From: Pseudoxanthomonas sp. X-1
GTDB lineage: Bacteria; Pseudomonadota; Gammaproteobacteria; Xanthomonadales; Xanthomonadaceae
Direction: 5' to 3'
DNA: 64,000 nt
NCBI RefSeq assembly: GCF_020042665.1
Contig: NZ_CP083376.1
Span: 3,632,001-3,696,000 of the forward strand
The stretch's first letter is position 1. Every line of letters begins with the position of its first letter. Both the position numbers and the translations under genes were made by a program. Positions 47,984 through 57,984 of the stretch are shown here, piece by piece. The notes under the pieces are model-generated. The model was not told where the DNA came from and ran no database searches. It saw nothing but the letters and a program-made list of their open reading frames with translations.

Positions 47984-48937
47984 TCAGCCGCGGCCGCGCA
48001 CGCCCACCGGGGTGGGGCCCTGGCCCAGGAACTTGCTCGGGTTCACCACCTGGCCGTCCTGCCAGACCTCGAAATGCACGTGGGCGCCGGTCGAACGCCC
48101 GGTCGAGCCCGCCTTGGCCACTTCCTGACCCGCGCGCACCAGGTCGCCCGGCTTCACCACCACGCGCGAGTTGTGCGCGTAGCGGGTCACATAGCCGTTG
48201 CCGTGGTCGATGTCGACCACGTTGCCGTAGCCGCTCTTGACCCCGGCGAAGCTGACCACGCCGTCGGCCACGGCCATGACCGGATCGCCGACGTTGGCCT
48301 TGAAGTCGATGCCCTTGTGGCGCTCGCCGCCGCCGCCGAACGGATCGGCGCGGCCGCCGAAGCCGGAGGTGATGTAGGTATTGGCCAGCGGCATGCGCGA
48401 GGGCGTGGCGTTGCGGTCCAGCTGGCGGTTGAACAGCAGCGATTCGAGCACCGACAGCTGCTGGCCGGAGGCGTCGAACTTGGCCCCCAGCGCGTCCAGG
48501 CCCTGCGCCAGCTCGCGCGGCGGCATGTCGCTGACCGCGCCTTCCGGGCCGCCCACGCCGACCGGCTCGTTGAAGTCGAACTCGCCGTCGTCCAGCTTGC
48601 CCATCTGGGTCAGCCGCTCGCCCAGTGCGTTGAGGCGGTTGGCCTGGGCCTGCAGCTCGCCCAGGCGCGCGGACATGGCGTTGATCTCCTGCTGCGCGCC
48701 GCGCTTGACCTGCTCGAGCTCGGCCTGCTGGTGGGCCGTCTTGGCCTGCAGGTAGGACACCTGCGCCAGGCCGAAGGCGCTGCGCGCGGCCAGGCCGGCC
48801 AGCAGGCCGACGGCGAGCAGGATGCCGGCGCTGGCCAGCGGGCGGGCGTGGCTGAAACGGCGCGCCTGGATGGTGCGCAGCGCCAGGTGATGGCGTGCCC
48901 AGGAGCGCGTATTGTGAAGAACGTTGTTGAAGCTCAT
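47984..48937 (-). CDS. M23 family metallopeptidase with coiled coil
   Basis: The 317-residue protein has one N-terminal membrane anchor (about 33-55), a coiled coil (LEQVKRGAQQEINAMSARLG onward) and a C-terminal LytM/M23 domain. The zinc ligands look intact: RHKGIDF (His, Asp) and GAHVHFEV (two His). It is likely to cleave peptidoglycan cross-links or activate amidases during growth or division. The start lies only 3 bases from the start of the divergent DUF721 gene. The order M23 then secA is common in Xanthomonadaceae. Confidence 0.9.
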   Translation of the reverse strand: MSFNNVLHNTRSWARHHLALRTIQARRFSHARPLASAGILLAVGLLAGLAARSAFGLAQVSYLQAKTAHQQAELEQVKRGAQQEINAMSARLGELQAQANRLNALGERLTQMGKLDDGEFDFNEPVGVGGPEGAVSDMPPRELAQGLDALGAKFDASGQQLSVLESLLFNRQLDRNATPSRMPLANTYITSGFGGRADPFGGGGERHKGIDFKANVGDPVMAVADGVVSFAGVKSGYGNVVDIDHGNGYVTRYAHNSRVVVKPGDLVRAGQEVAKAGSTGRSTGAHVHFEVWQDGQVVNPSKFLGQGPTPVGVRGRG

Positions 48938-48940
48938 GGA

Positions 48941-49417
48941 ATGTCGATGTCTCAAGCCAAGTCCCAGTCGCGTCGGCCGGCGGCGCCGGTGCCGGCCCTG
49001 GAGGCCGCGCTGGCGTCGGCGGCGGCCGATCCGCTGCGTCATGCCATCCGGCTCGACGCGCTGGAACAGCAACTGCGCCCCTGTCTGCCCCCGGCGCTGG
49101 CCGCGCACTGCCGGCTGGCCAATGTGACGGGGGACCGTCTGGTCTTCGTGGTGGATTCGCCGGTCTGGAACGCCAAGCTCCGCCTGGCCTCCGCACACCT
49201 GGTCGAAGTCGCCCGCTCCCTCGGTCTTGGGATCAACTCCGTGATCGCCCGGACTTCGCTGCAACCCTTGTTCCAGGCCGACACGACGGGCCAGGCCGCC
49301 GGCACGGGCTCCCCGGTCGCGCGTGCCGCCCTGCGCGAGGCGATGGAGATGCTGGAGGCGTCTCCCGCGCCAGGCGCGGGTGAAACAGCAGGGCCGCGTC
49401 CCAGGTCCAAACGTTAA
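48941..49417 (+). CDS. DUF721 (DciA-like) protein
   Basis: The 158-residue product (ATG 48941; 48947 also possible) has a DUF721 core: LDALEQQLRPCLPPALAAHC, then VTGDRLVFVVDSPVWNAKLRL. DciA proteins of this family load or control the DnaB helicase in bacteria that lack DnaC. Xanthomonadaceae forms are short. The C-terminus is Ala/Pro-rich. It is the only + strand gene in the 45-64 kb block and converges on lpxC. Confidence 0.8.
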   Translation: MSMSQAKSQSRRPAAPVPALEAALASAAADPLRHAIRLDALEQQLRPCLPPALAAHCRLANVTGDRLVFVVDSPVWNAKLRLASAHLVEVARSLGLGINSVIARTSLQPLFQADTTGQAAGTGSPVARAALREAMEMLEASPAPGAGETAGPRPRSKR

Positions 49418-49497
49418 GACCGGGTGGAAGGCCGGCAGGCATCGTACCGGCCCGGGATGGGCCAGTCGTTAGCTGGAAGTTAGAAAAGAGTTAACCG

Positions 49498-49513
49498 TCG
49501 CCTGTTCAGGCGA
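49498..49513. terminator. Weak hairpin between DUF721 and lpxC
   Basis: TCGCCT-GTTC-AGGCGA forms a 6-bp stem in the 151-base convergent gap. On the - strand a CTTTTC stretch follows about 11 bases later. It is weak evidence for a shared 3' end of the two genes. Confidence 0.35.
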
Positions 49514-49568
49514 TTGATTCACGGTTCGGCGAATCGTCTGGTCGGGCCTATCCGACGGGCGCCGGCGC

Positions 49569-50492
49569 TCAGTGCGCCAGCGCGGGCGTGGCGGCGTAAT
49601 GGATCGGCGGCGGCGGCTCGGTGGCTTCGGGGCCGAAGGACACCTCTTCCCAGGCGTCGGTCTGGGCGATCAGCGCGCGCACCAGGGTGTTGTTGAGCGC
49701 GTGGCCGGACTTGTAGCCCTCGTACTTGCCCAGGATCGCGTGCCCGGCCAGGTAGAGATCGCCGATGGCGTCCAGGATCTTGTGGCGCACGAACTCGTCG
49801 GCGTAGCGCAGGCCGTCGTCGTTGAGCACGCGGAACTCGTCCAGCACGATCGCGTTGTCCATCGAGCCGCCCAGGCCCAGGTTGCGCTCGCGCATGTACT
49901 CCAGATCGCGCATGAAGCCGAAGGTGCGCGCCCGCGCGACCTCGCGGATGTAGCCGCCGGTGGAGAAGTCCACCTCGGCGCGCGACTGCGAGGCCGGGAT
50001 CATGGGATGGTCGAACTTGACCGTGAAGCCCAGCTTGAAGCCGTCGTAGGGCTCGAACCGCGCGATCTTGTCGCCGTCGCGCACTTCCACCGGCTTGGTC
50101 ACGCGGATGAAGCGCTTGGGCACGTTCTGCTCGACGATGCCGGCGGACTGCAGCAGGAACACGAACGGGCTGGCCGAACCGTCCATGATCGGCAGTTCCG
50201 CCGCGGACAGTTCGACATAGATGTTGTCGATGCCCAGGCCGGCCAGGGCCGACATCAGGTGTTCGACGGTCTGGACCTTGGCCGGGCCGCAGCTCAGGCC
50301 CGTGCACAGCGTGGTCTCGGTGACCAGCGAGGCATCGCCCGGAATCTCCACCACTGGATCAAGATCGACGCGACGGAACACCACGCCGGTGTTCGGGGCC
50401 GCCGGGCGCAGGGTCATGAAGACCTTGTTGCCGCTGTGCAGGCCCACGCCGGTGGCGCGGATCACGTTCTTGAGGGTGCGCTGGGGGATCAT
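49569..50492 (-). CDS. lpxC: UDP-3-O-acyl-GlcNAc deacetylase LpxC
   Basis: LpxC catalyses the committed zinc-dependent step of lipid A synthesis. The 307-residue protein starts [20 protein letters not shown] and has the zinc ligands in [14 protein letters not shown] (His), [12 protein letters not shown] (His and Asp) and the catalytic His in SGHALNN. Its place after ftsZ is the standard end of the dcw cluster, but here a 382-base gap with repeats separates them. Confidence 0.98.
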   Translation of the reverse strand: MIPQRTLKNVIRATGVGLHSGNKVFMTLRPAAPNTGVVFRRVDLDPVVEIPGDASLVTETTLCTGLSCGPAKVQTVEHLMSALAGLGIDNIYVELSAAELPIMDGSASPFVFLLQSAGIVEQNVPKRFIRVTKPVEVRDGDKIARFEPYDGFKLGFTVKFDHPMIPASQSRAEVDFSTGGYIREVARARTFGFMRDLEYMRERNLGLGGSMDNAIVLDEFRVLNDDGLRYADEFVRHKILDAIGDLYLAGHAILGKYEGYKSGHALNNTLVRALIAQTDAWEEVSFGPEATEPPPPIHYAATPALAH

Positions 50493-50874
50493 CGGGAGCT
50501 CGCACGCAAAATGTCAACAATTCGTGATGATACCACCCGGGTCTGAACCTGAATGGAAGCGTGTCACGGCACGGACATCGCGTCCGACGGGGCGGCGCGC
50601 ATCCTCACCGTGAAAAGCCCGCCGGACCGGGCTCGCCGGCCCGGCGGGAAAATCACTTGGACACGTCACGGTTCACTACGATTGCGCCCGCCCGACGCGT
50701 CACGGCGAACTTCGCCGGTCCGCGCGAGGCGGGGTGAAGCGGTGGATCAGTCGGCCTGGCGGCGCAGGGTGAGCGGCTTGCTTTGCGAGGCACTGCCTCG
50801 CAAGCCGCGAACGCCCGGCCAGGGAGGGCCGGGCCGGCGTAGCCGTGCTCATCCTGTTCCGCCATGGATGGCCT
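50493..50874. other. lpxC-ftsZ gap with hairpins and ftsZ-end duplication
   Basis: The gap holds two strong stems: TTGCGAGGC-ACT-GCCTCGCAA near 50779-50799 and GCCCGGCC-AGGGAG-GGCCGGGC near 50813-50834. It also holds a 20-base copy of the ftsZ 3' end at 50748-50767. A -10-like TATCAT (- strand, 50532-50527) lies 35 bases before lpxC. A 70-codon - strand open frame at 50653-50865 is probably not a gene. Confidence 0.6.
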
Positions 50875-50895
50875 TCAGTCGGCCTGGCGGCGCAG
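50748..50895. repeat. 20-base direct repeat of ftsZ 3' end
   Basis: The sequence CAGTCGGCCTGGCGGCGCAG occurs at 50748-50767 and again at 50876-50895, where it encodes the last FtsZ residues (LRRQAD) and part of the stop. The copies are 128 bases apart, with the two hairpins between them. Confidence 0.85.
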
Positions 50896-52134
50896 AAAAG
50901 CAGGGATGTCCAGGTAGTTGTCCGGCAGCTCGGCCGCCGCGGCCGCGCCGCCGATGCTCGGCTCCGCGCCCGCGTTGCGGCGCAGACCCAGGCCCTGGGT
51001 GGCGCCCATCACCGGGTCGATCTTGCCGGTGGTCGCGGCGTTGGGCAGCGGCACCGCGTCGACCGGCAGGCCGGTGGTGGCATCGCGCACCAGCTTGATC
51101 GGCGCACGCACCGTCTCGCGCGGCTGGTAGCCGCCGCCCAGGTCGCTGCCGCGCACCGGCTGACGGGCGACGGTGCGGTTCAGGCCGGTGGCGACCACGG
51201 TCACGCGGACTTCGTCCTGCATGTTCGGGTCGAGCACGGTGCCCACCACCACGGTGGCGTCCTCCGAAGCGAAGCCCTCCACGGTGCGGCCGACCTCGTC
51301 GAACTCGGCCATGGTGAAGTCCGGACCGGCGGTGATGTTGACCAGGATGCCGTTGGCGCCGGACAGGTTGACGTCGTCCAGCAGCGGGTTCTGGATCGCG
51401 GCCTCGGCGGCGGCCTGGGCGCGGTCGTCGCCGCGGGCGGCGCCGGTGCCCATCATGGCCAGGCCCATCTCGCTCATCACGGTGCGCACGTCGGCGAAGT
51501 CGACGTTGATCAGGCCCGGACGGACGATCAGGTCGGCGATGCCCTGCACGGCGCCCAGCAGCACGTCGTTGGCGGCGCGGAAGGCCTGGATCATCGTGGC
51601 GTTGCGGCCCAGCACGGTGATCAGCTTCTCGTTGGGGATGGTGATCAGCGAGTCGCAGTGGGTGGAGAGTTCCTCGATGCCCTTCAGCGCGACCTGCATG
51701 CGGCGGCGGCCCTCGAACGGGAACGGCTTGGTGACCACGGCCACCGTCAGGATGCCCATCTCCTTGGCCAGCTGCGCCACGACCGGCGCGGCGCCGGTGC
51801 CGGTGCCGCCGCCCATGCCGGCGGTGATGAACACCATGTCCGCGCCGGTCAGCGCCTCGATGATGCGGTCGCGGTCTTCCAGCGCGGCCTGGCGGCCGAC
51901 TTCCGGGTTGGCGCCCGCGCCCAGGCCCTTGGTGACGTTGCCGCCGAGCTGCAGCTGCTGCTTGGCGCCGCAGTTCTTGATCGCCTGCGAGTCGGTGTTG
52001 GCGGTGATGAACTCCACGCCGTCCACGCTGCTGGCCACCATGTGCGCCACGGCGTTGCCGCCGCCGCCGCCCACGCCGATGACCTTGATCACCGCGTTGG
52101 GAGCCATCGTTTCAACCAGTTCGAAATGTGCCAT
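50875..52134 (-). CDS. ftsZ: Cell division GTPase FtsZ
   Basis: FtsZ polymerises into the division ring. The 419-residue protein from ATG 52134 starts [20 protein letters not shown]. It contains [10 protein letters not shown], the tubulin signature [10 protein letters not shown], and [12 protein letters not shown] variable linker follows, then the conserved C-terminal peptide [11 protein letters not shown], which binds FtsA and ZipA. GAGGA lies about 10 bases before the start. It follows ftsA after 131 bases, room for an extra promoter. Confidence 0.98.
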   Translation of the reverse strand: MAHFELVETMAPNAVIKVIGVGGGGGNAVAHMVASSVDGVEFITANTDSQAIKNCGAKQQLQLGGNVTKGLGAGANPEVGRQAALEDRDRIIEALTGADMVFITAGMGGGTGTGAAPVVAQLAKEMGILTVAVVTKPFPFEGRRRMQVALKGIEELSTHCDSLITIPNEKLITVLGRNATMIQAFRAANDVLLGAVQGIADLIVRPGLINVDFADVRTVMSEMGLAMMGTGAARGDDRAQAAAEAAIQNPLLDDVNLSGANGILVNITAGPDFTMAEFDEVGRTVEGFASEDATVVVGTVLDPNMQDEVRVTVVATGLNRTVARQPVRGSDLGGGYQPRETVRAPIKLVRDATTGLPVDAVPLPNAATTGKIDPVMGATQGLGLRRNAGAEPSIGGAAAAAELPDNYLDIPAFLRRQAD

Positions 52135-52265
52135 GTCCGTTGTCCTCATCTTTGTGTGGGTATGTCTTTTGAATACAGCTGGGTGACGCTCAAATCCCGT
52201 TGTCCCTGCCCTCGCCTCACGCCGGCGCGCCCTCGCGTCGGCGTCGTGCCTCTTGCCGCGTCGAA

Positions 52266-53501
52266 TCAGAATTCGCCGCGGTACCAGTTCTGCAGTTTCT
52301 TGAACAGGCTGCCGGCCTTGCCCGTGGGCAGCGACGGCCGGCGCGGATGCTCGATCTGGCTGCCCATCAGCAGCAGGCCCACGCCGGTGGCGTGGACCGG
52401 GTTGCCGACCACTTCGCCCAGGCCGGTGACGTGCTGGGGGATGCCGATGCGCACCGGCATCTGCAGCATCTCCTCGGCCAGCTCGACCACGCCTTCCATC
52501 TTCGAGGCACCGCCGGTGAGCACCATGCCGGCGCGCACCAGCTCCTCGAAGCCGGAGCGGCGCAGCTCGGCCTGGACCATCTCGAAGATCTCCTCGTAGC
52601 GGCCCTGCACCGCCTGCGCCAGCGAATGGCGCGGCATGCGCCGCGGCGGACGATCGCCCACGGACGGCACCTGGATCGACTCCTCGGCGGTGGCCAGCTG
52701 GGCCAGCGCGCAGGCGTAGCGCACCTTGATCTGCTCGGCTTCCGGGGTCGGCGTGCGCAGCATGTGCGCGATGTCGTTGGTGACGTGGTCGCCGGCGATC
52801 GGCAGCGAGGCGGTGTGGCAGATCGCGCCGTGCACGAACACCGCCAGGTCGGTGGTGCCGGCGCCCATGTCGACCAGGACCACGCCCAGCTCGCGCTCGT
52901 CGGCGGTGAGCACCGCCACCGATGAGCCCAGCGAGGACAGGATCAGGTCGTCGATCTGCAGGCCGCAGCGCTGCACGCACTTGGAGATGTTGGCCGCGGC
53001 CGACTGCGCACAGACCACCAGGTGCGCGTCCACTTCCAGGCGCACGCCGGTCATGCCGACCGGATTGCGGATGCCTTCCTGCGAGTTGTCCAGCTTGTAC
53101 TCGCGCGGAATGGCATGAAGGATCTTCTGGTCGGCCGGGATGGCCACGGCCTTGGCGGCGTCGAGCACGCGGTCCAGGTCGGCCCAGGTCACCTCGCCGT
53201 CGCGGATTGGCACGATGCCGGGCGAGTTCTTGCACTGCACGTGGGCGCCGGAGATCGAGGCGTAGACGCTGCGGATCTCGCAACCGGCCATCAGCTCGGC
53301 TTCCTCCACCGCGCGCTGGATCGACTGCACGGTCGATTCGATATCGACCACCACGCCGCGCTTGAGCCCGCGCGACTCATGGCTGCCGATGCCGATCACC
53401 TCGATCGGGTTGCCCGGGGAATATTCGCCGACCAGCGCGGTCACCTTGGAGGTGCCGATGTCCAGTCCGACGATCAGGGATTTGTCGCCCTTGCGGTTCA
53501 T
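52266..53501 (-). CDS. ftsA: Cell division protein FtsA
   Basis: FtsA is the actin-like tether that joins FtsZ to the membrane. The 411-residue protein has the phosphate-1 motif [17 protein letters not shown], the 1C domain, phosphate-2 [15 protein letters not shown], the adenosine motif [13 protein letters not shown] and a C-terminal amphipathic membrane-targeting helix ([15 protein letters not shown]). It overlaps ftsQ by 4 bases. Confidence 0.98.
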   Translation of the reverse strand: MNRKGDKSLIVGLDIGTSKVTALVGEYSPGNPIEVIGIGSHESRGLKRGVVVDIESTVQSIQRAVEEAELMAGCEIRSVYASISGAHVQCKNSPGIVPIRDGEVTWADLDRVLDAAKAVAIPADQKILHAIPREYKLDNSQEGIRNPVGMTGVRLEVDAHLVVCAQSAAANISKCVQRCGLQIDDLILSSLGSSVAVLTADERELGVVLVDMGAGTTDLAVFVHGAICHTASLPIAGDHVTNDIAHMLRTPTPEAEQIKVRYACALAQLATAEESIQVPSVGDRPPRRMPRHSLAQAVQGRYEEIFEMVQAELRRSGFEELVRAGMVLTGGASKMEGVVELAEEMLQMPVRIGIPQHVTGLGEVVGNPVHATGVGLLLMGSQIEHPRRPSLPTGKAGSLFKKLQNWYRGEF

Positions 53502-54391
53502 GAGGTTGTACTGGGAAGAGGATTGAAAGCGGAGGTCGGGGCCAGCAGCGCGCGCATGCGCTGGATCGATGCCGGCAGGCGCAGGGCGAACGTCCTTGCA
53601 TCGCGCACAGCGCGCATGGCCTGGGCATCCACGGCAGGCGGCAGCGGACTGGCCGGAGGGGTTGCGCCCGCGTCCCTGCTTGCCGGGCCCGGGGCCCTGT
53701 CGGCGCCCCAGGTCAGGGCGAAGCCGTTGGTGTAGCGCAGGTCCACGCTGGCCAGCTGGCGCGGGTCGCCGAGCAGGCGCGGCAGCAGGCGCACGAAGCG
53801 CTGCAGGCGCGGACGGGCGTCGGCGCGACCGATCACCACATTCAGGCCATTGCCGAGGGTCAGCGACCAGCTGCCGCGCGCGTCCATCGCCAGCGCGTCC
53901 ACCTTCAGCCCCAGCGGCGCGAACAGCTGGGTCGACTCGTTGTACAGGGACACCACCTCGGCCACCTGGCTCTCCGGACCGCCGAGCTGCGGCAGCGCGC
54001 TGGCGTCGACGTTCCTGGGCAGCGGGAACAGCGCGCCGTCCACCGATAGCAGCTTGTCGCTGCCCCAGCGGGCGAACGGCTTGTGCTCGATCACGGTCAC
54101 TTCCAGCACGTCCGGCCAGCGCTTGCGCACCTGCGCGCGCTCGACCCAGGGCAGCCGCTCGACCGCGCGCTGCGCATCGCTCAGTTGCACGGCGAAGTAG
54201 CCGCGTGCCGCATACGGCAGCACCACCGCGCGCAGCTGCGCCGGATCGACGCGGTGCAGCTCGCCGCCGACGCGCAGCCGCTTCAGCGGCCAGCGTTCGG
54301 CGCCGATCCAGCCGTTGAACACGGCCACGACCGGTAGGGCGACCAGCGCCAGCGCCAGGATCCAGGTCAGCACGCGCAGGGCGTTGCTCAT
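53498..54391 (-). CDS. ftsQ: Cell division protein FtsQ
   Basis: FtsQ is a bitopic divisome protein that recruits FtsB and FtsL. The 297-residue product from ATG 54391 has a short cytoplasmic N-terminus, one membrane helix (VLTWILALALVALPVVAVF), a POTRA domain (WPLKRLRVGGELHRVDPAQL) and the FtsQ beta domain with DGALFPLP and VDLRYTNGFALTW. The C-terminal ~60 residues are Ala/Pro-rich and longer than usual. A 115-base gap with a 29-bp inverted repeat separates it from ddlB. Confidence 0.94.
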   Translation of the reverse strand: MSNALRVLTWILALALVALPVVAVFNGWIGAERWPLKRLRVGGELHRVDPAQLRAVVLPYAARGYFAVQLSDAQRAVERLPWVERAQVRKRWPDVLEVTVIEHKPFARWGSDKLLSVDGALFPLPRNVDASALPQLGGPESQVAEVVSLYNESTQLFAPLGLKVDALAMDARGSWSLTLGNGLNVVIGRADARPRLQRFVRLLPRLLGDPRQLASVDLRYTNGFALTWGADRAPGPASRDAGATPPASPLPPAVDAQAMRAVRDARTFALRLPASIQRMRALLAPTSAFNPLPSTTS

Positions 54392-54408
54392 GGGCGCGCT
54401 CCGCGCGC

Positions 54409-54502
54409 GGGATTCGGGATTCGGGATTGGGGATGGGAAACGGCCGCGGCGACGCATGCGGCGCCGCTGTCGACCCATCCCCAATCCCGAATCCCGAATC
54501 CC
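54409..54502. repeat. 29-bp perfect inverted repeat between ddlB and ftsQ
   Basis: The left arm at 54409-54437 and the right arm at 54474-54502 are exact reverse complements. Both are built of GGGATTC/GGGATTG/GGGATGG 7-mers, and the spacer of 36 bases is GC-rich (ACGGCCGCGG...). It is the same family as the array at 15640-15814. It fills almost the entire junction between two division genes. Confidence 0.92.
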
Positions 54503-54506
54503 GGCT

Positions 54507-55466
54507 TCATACCGTCTGCTCCAGGATCCGCCAGCACAGGTCCTCGAACCCCAGCCCGGCCTGGCGCGCGGCCTTGGGCACCAGCGAGTGGCTGGTCATG
54601 CCCGGCGCGGTGTTGACCTCCAGCAGGAACAGCGCGCCGCTGGCGGCGTCGCGCATGACGTCCACGCGGCCCCAGCCGCCGCAGCCGGCGGCGTTGAAGG
54701 CGGCCAGCGCGATGCGCCGGATCTCGTCCTCGGCCTGTCCCTCCAGACCGGGGCACAGGTACTGGGTGTCCTCAGCGATGTACTTGGCGTTGTAGTCGTA
54801 CCAGGCGCCCTTGGGCACGATGCGGATCGAGGGCAGCGCGGTCTGGCCGAGGATGCCGACGGTCAGCTCGTCGCCGACCACCAGCTGCTCCATGAGCAGC
54901 TCACCGTCGTAGCGCGCGGCCAGCGCCACCGCCTCGTCCAGCTGCGCGTCCTCGAACACGCGGGTGACGCCGACGCTGGAGCCTTCGTTGGCGGGCTTGA
55001 CGATCACCGGCAGGCCCAGCTCCGCGGCCGCGGCGTGCACGGCGGCCGCATCGGCCGTCGCCGCAAGGCGCACGTAGCGCGGGGTCGGCAGACCCAGCGA
55101 CAGCCACACCTGCTTGGTGCGCACCTTGTCCATGCTCAACGCCGAGCCGAGCACGTCCGAGCCGGTGTAGGGCACGCCGAAGGCGGTCATCAGCCCCTGG
55201 ACCACGCCGTCCTCACCGCCGCCGTTGTGGCCGTGCAGGACGTTGAACACTCGATCGCAGCCCCCCTGCGCCAGCAGCGCGGCCAGCGCGGGGATGCCGT
55301 CGACCGCGAACGCATCCACGCCGCGCGCGGTGAGCGCCTCGAGCACGTTGGCGCCGGAGTTCAGCGACACCTCGCGCTCGCTGGAGGTGCCGCCCATCAG
55401 CACCGCGACGCGACCGAATGCGGCCGCATCCGAGATGCGCGAGGACGGAAGCGAGGTCGCGCTCAT
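54507..55466 (-). CDS. ddlB: D-alanine--D-alanine ligase Ddl
   Basis: Ddl makes the D-Ala-D-Ala dipeptide for MurF. The 319-residue protein from ATG 55466 has [19 protein letters not shown] at the N-terminus, [31 protein letters not shown] (ATP grasp) and [20 protein letters not shown] at the metal/active site. The start overlaps the murC stop by 4 bases. The position between murC and ftsQ fits DdlB of the dcw cluster. Confidence 0.97.
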   Translation of the reverse strand: MSATSLPSSRISDAAAFGRVAVLMGGTSSEREVSLNSGANVLEALTARGVDAFAVDGIPALAALLAQGGCDRVFNVLHGHNGGGEDGVVQGLMTAFGVPYTGSDVLGSALSMDKVRTKQVWLSLGLPTPRYVRLAATADAAAVHAAAAELGLPVIVKPANEGSSVGVTRVFEDAQLDEAVALAARYDGELLMEQLVVGDELTVGILGQTALPSIRIVPKGAWYDYNAKYIAEDTQYLCPGLEGQAEDEIRRIALAAFNAAGCGGWGRVDVMRDAASGALFLLEVNTAPGMTSHSLVPKAARQAGLGFEDLCWRILEQTV

Positions 55467-56914
55467 GCCTGGCCTCCCGGGGCGAAGCCCTGCGCGGCGA
55501 TCTGCTGGGCGACCGCGCCGATGTCGCCGGCGCCCATCATCAGCAGCAGGTCGCCATCGGTCAGCACGTCGGGCAGCACGGTGGCCAGGTCGGCCACGCG
55601 GCTGACCACCACCGGCTCGTTGCGGCCGCGCGCGCGGATGGCGCGCGCCAGCGACTTGGCGTCGGCCCCGGCGATCGGCGCCTCGCCGGCCGGATAGACC
55701 TCGCTCAGCACCAGTGCATCGACCTCGCTCAGCACCGCGGCGAAGGCGTCGAACTGATCGCGGGTGCGGCTGTAGCGGTGCGGCTGGAACGCGACGACCA
55801 GACGCTTGTCCGGCCAGCCGCCGCGCGCGGCGGCGAACACCGCGGCCAGTTCCTTCGGATGGTGGCCGTAGTCGTCGATCAGCTGCACGGTCGCGCCGCG
55901 CCCGGTGTCGATGGCGCCCAGGTCGTTGAAGCGCCGGCCGATGCCGGAGAAGTTGGCCAGGGCGCGCGCGATCGTGCCCGGCTGCACGCCCAGCTGCCAG
56001 CCCACCGCGGCGGCGGCCAGGGCGTTGAGCACGTTGTGCTTGCCCGGCAGCGCCAGGGTCACGCCAACCGAGACGTCCTCGGGCAGGCACAGGGTGAAGC
56101 GCATGCGCCCGGCCTCCTGCACCACGTTCTCGGCGCGGATGTCGGCGCCGTCGGACAGGCCGTAGGTCATCACGTGGCGCGGCGTCTCGGCGGCCAGCGC
56201 GGCCACTTCCGGATCGTCGACGCACAGCACGGCCAGGCCGTAGAACGGCAGGCGCTGCAGGAATTCGGCGAAGGCCGCCTGCACGCGCGCGAAGTCGTTG
56301 CCGTAGTTCTCCAGATGATCGGCATCGATGTTGGTGATGACCGCGATCAGCGGGTTCAGGCGCAGGAAGCTGCCGTCGCTCTCGTCGGCCTCGGCCACCA
56401 GCCACTGGCCATCGCCGAGCTTGGCGTTGGCGCCGGCCGAGAGCAGCTGGCCGCCGATGACATAGGTCGGGTCCAGGCCGCCCTCGCTGAGCACCGCGGC
56501 GGTGAGCGAGGTGGTGGTGGTCTTGCCGTGCGTGCCGGCCACGGCGATGCCGCGACGGAAGCGCATCAGTTCGGCCAGCATCATCGCGCGCGGCACGATC
56601 GGGATGCGCTGGCTGCGCGCCTCCATCAGCTCGGGGTTGTCGGCCTTGATCGCGCTGGAGACGACCACGCAGTCGGTGCCCAGCACGTTGGAGGCGTTGT
56701 GGCCGCGCATCACGCGCGCGCCGAGCGAGGCCAGGCGCCGGGTCGCCGCGTTCTCCGAGGCGTCCGAACCGGAGACCTCGTAGCCCAGCGTGCACAGCAC
56801 CTCGGCGATGCCGCTCATGCCCGAGCCGCCGATGCCGACGAAATGCACGCGGCGAAAGGCCTGGGCCAGGTTGCCGGTGTTCTGCAGCCGGCGTTCACGC
56901 GCCGCGGAAATCAT
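55463..56914 (-). CDS. murC: UDP-N-acetylmuramate--L-alanine ligase MurC
   Basis: MurC adds L-Ala to UDP-MurNAc. The 483-residue protein has the Mur-family N-terminal nucleotide fold ([20 protein letters not shown]), the ATP loop [32 protein letters not shown] and the C-terminal [11 protein letters not shown] and [10 protein letters not shown]. The ATG at 56914 overlaps the murG stop by 4 bases. Confidence 0.98.
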   Translation of the reverse strand: MISAARERRLQNTGNLAQAFRRVHFVGIGGSGMSGIAEVLCTLGYEVSGSDASENAATRRLASLGARVMRGHNASNVLGTDCVVVSSAIKADNPELMEARSQRIPIVPRAMMLAELMRFRRGIAVAGTHGKTTTTSLTAAVLSEGGLDPTYVIGGQLLSAGANAKLGDGQWLVAEADESDGSFLRLNPLIAVITNIDADHLENYGNDFARVQAAFAEFLQRLPFYGLAVLCVDDPEVAALAAETPRHVMTYGLSDGADIRAENVVQEAGRMRFTLCLPEDVSVGVTLALPGKHNVLNALAAAAVGWQLGVQPGTIARALANFSGIGRRFNDLGAIDTGRGATVQLIDDYGHHPKELAAVFAAARGGWPDKRLVVAFQPHRYSRTRDQFDAFAAVLSEVDALVLSEVYPAGEAPIAGADAKSLARAIRARGRNEPVVVSRVADLATVLPDVLTDGDLLLMMGAGDIGAVAQQIAAQGFAPGGQA

Positions 56915-57984
56915 GCGGCTTCCTCCAAGATGATGTCTGCGATGCGTTCGGCCGCATCGATGCGGGCCAGCCCGCGCGCGGCGATGGCCATGTCCAGCCG
57001 GCGCTGCGGGTCGGCCGAGAGCACGGCCAGCACCCGCTGCAGGTGCACGCTCAAGCTGTCGTCCTGCTTGAGCAGCACGGCGGCGCCGTGTTCGACCAGG
57101 TACTGCGCGTTGCGGGTCTGGTGGTCGTCCACCGCCGCGGCGAAGGGCACCAGCACGCTGCCGACGCCGGCGGCGCACAGCTCGGCCAGGGTCGAGGCGC
57201 CCGCGCGGCAGACCACCAGGTCGGCCCAGGCATAGGCCTGCGCCATGTCGGCGATGAAGCTCTCCACGCTGGCGCTCACGCCGGCCTGCGCATAGGCCGC
57301 GTCGGCCTCGGCGCGCAGCTTCTCGCCGCACTGATGGCGCACCTGCGCGTCCAGCTTCAGCGCGGCCAGCGCCTGCGGCACGGCGGTGTTGAGCGCGCGC
57401 GCGCCCTGGCTGCCGCCCAGCACCAGCAGGCGCAGCGGGCCTTCGCGACCGACCAGGCGCTCGCGCGGCGGGGCGATGGCGGCGATCTCCTCGCGCACCG
57501 GGTTGCCGACGGCTTCCTCGCGCACGGCGAAGCTGCCGGGGAAGCCGGTCAGCACGCGCCGCGCCACCTTGGACAGCAGCTTGTTGGTCATGCCCGGCGC
57601 GCGGTTCTGTTCGTGCACCAGCAGCGGCCGGCCCTGCAGCCGGGCGGCCACGCCGCCCGGGCCGGCCGCATAGCCGCCGAAACTGATCACCGCGCGCGGC
57701 GCGCGCCGGCGCAGCACACCGGCGGCGGCCATGACCGCCGCGGCGATGCGCAGGGGCGCGCCGAACAGCGCCGCCGCGCCCTTGCCGCGCAGGCCCTTGA
57801 CCGCGATGGTGTCCAGCGCGATGTCGTGCTGCGGCACCAGGCGCGTCTCCATCTGCCCGTCGGCGCCCAGCCAGGTGACCGGCACGCCGCGCGCACGCAG
57901 CACCTTGGCCACGGCCAGCGCGGGGAAAATGTGGCCGCCGGTGCCGCCGGCCAGGATCATCACGGGGGCGTTGCCTGCCGTCAT
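56911..57984 (-). CDS. murG: Lipid II synthase glycosyltransferase MurG
   Basis: MurG transfers GlcNAc to lipid I on the inner face of the membrane to give lipid II. The 357-residue GT28 protein has the first G-loop [16 protein letters not shown], the second G-loop [12 protein letters not shown], the [14 protein letters not shown] motif, [12 protein letters not shown] and the UDP-GlcNAc site [15 protein letters not shown]. It overlaps murC and ftsW by 4 bases each. Confidence 0.98.
   Translation of the reverse strand: MTAGNAPVMILAGGTGGHIFPALAVAKVLRARGVPVTWLGADGQMETRLVPQHDIALDTIAVKGLRGKGAAALFGAPLRIAAAVMAAAGVLRRRAPRAVISFGGYAAGPGGVAARLQGRPLLVHEQNRAPGMTNKLLSKVARRVLTGFPGSFAVREEAVGNPVREEIAAIAPPRERLVGREGPLRLLVLGGSQGARALNTAVPQALAALKLDAQVRHQCGEKLRAEADAAYAQAGVSASVESFIADMAQAYAWADLVVCRAGASTLAELCAAGVGSVLVPFAAAVDDHQTRNAQYLVEHGAAVLLKQDDSLSVHLQRVLAVLSADPQRRLDMAIAARGLARIDAAERIADIILEEAA

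Noticed and set aside
50653..50865. 70-codon - strand open frame after ftsZ (MAEQDEHGYAG...)
   Set aside because: It spans the two hairpins and the ftsZ-end duplicate and has no domain. A repeat-derived frame is more likely than a gene.
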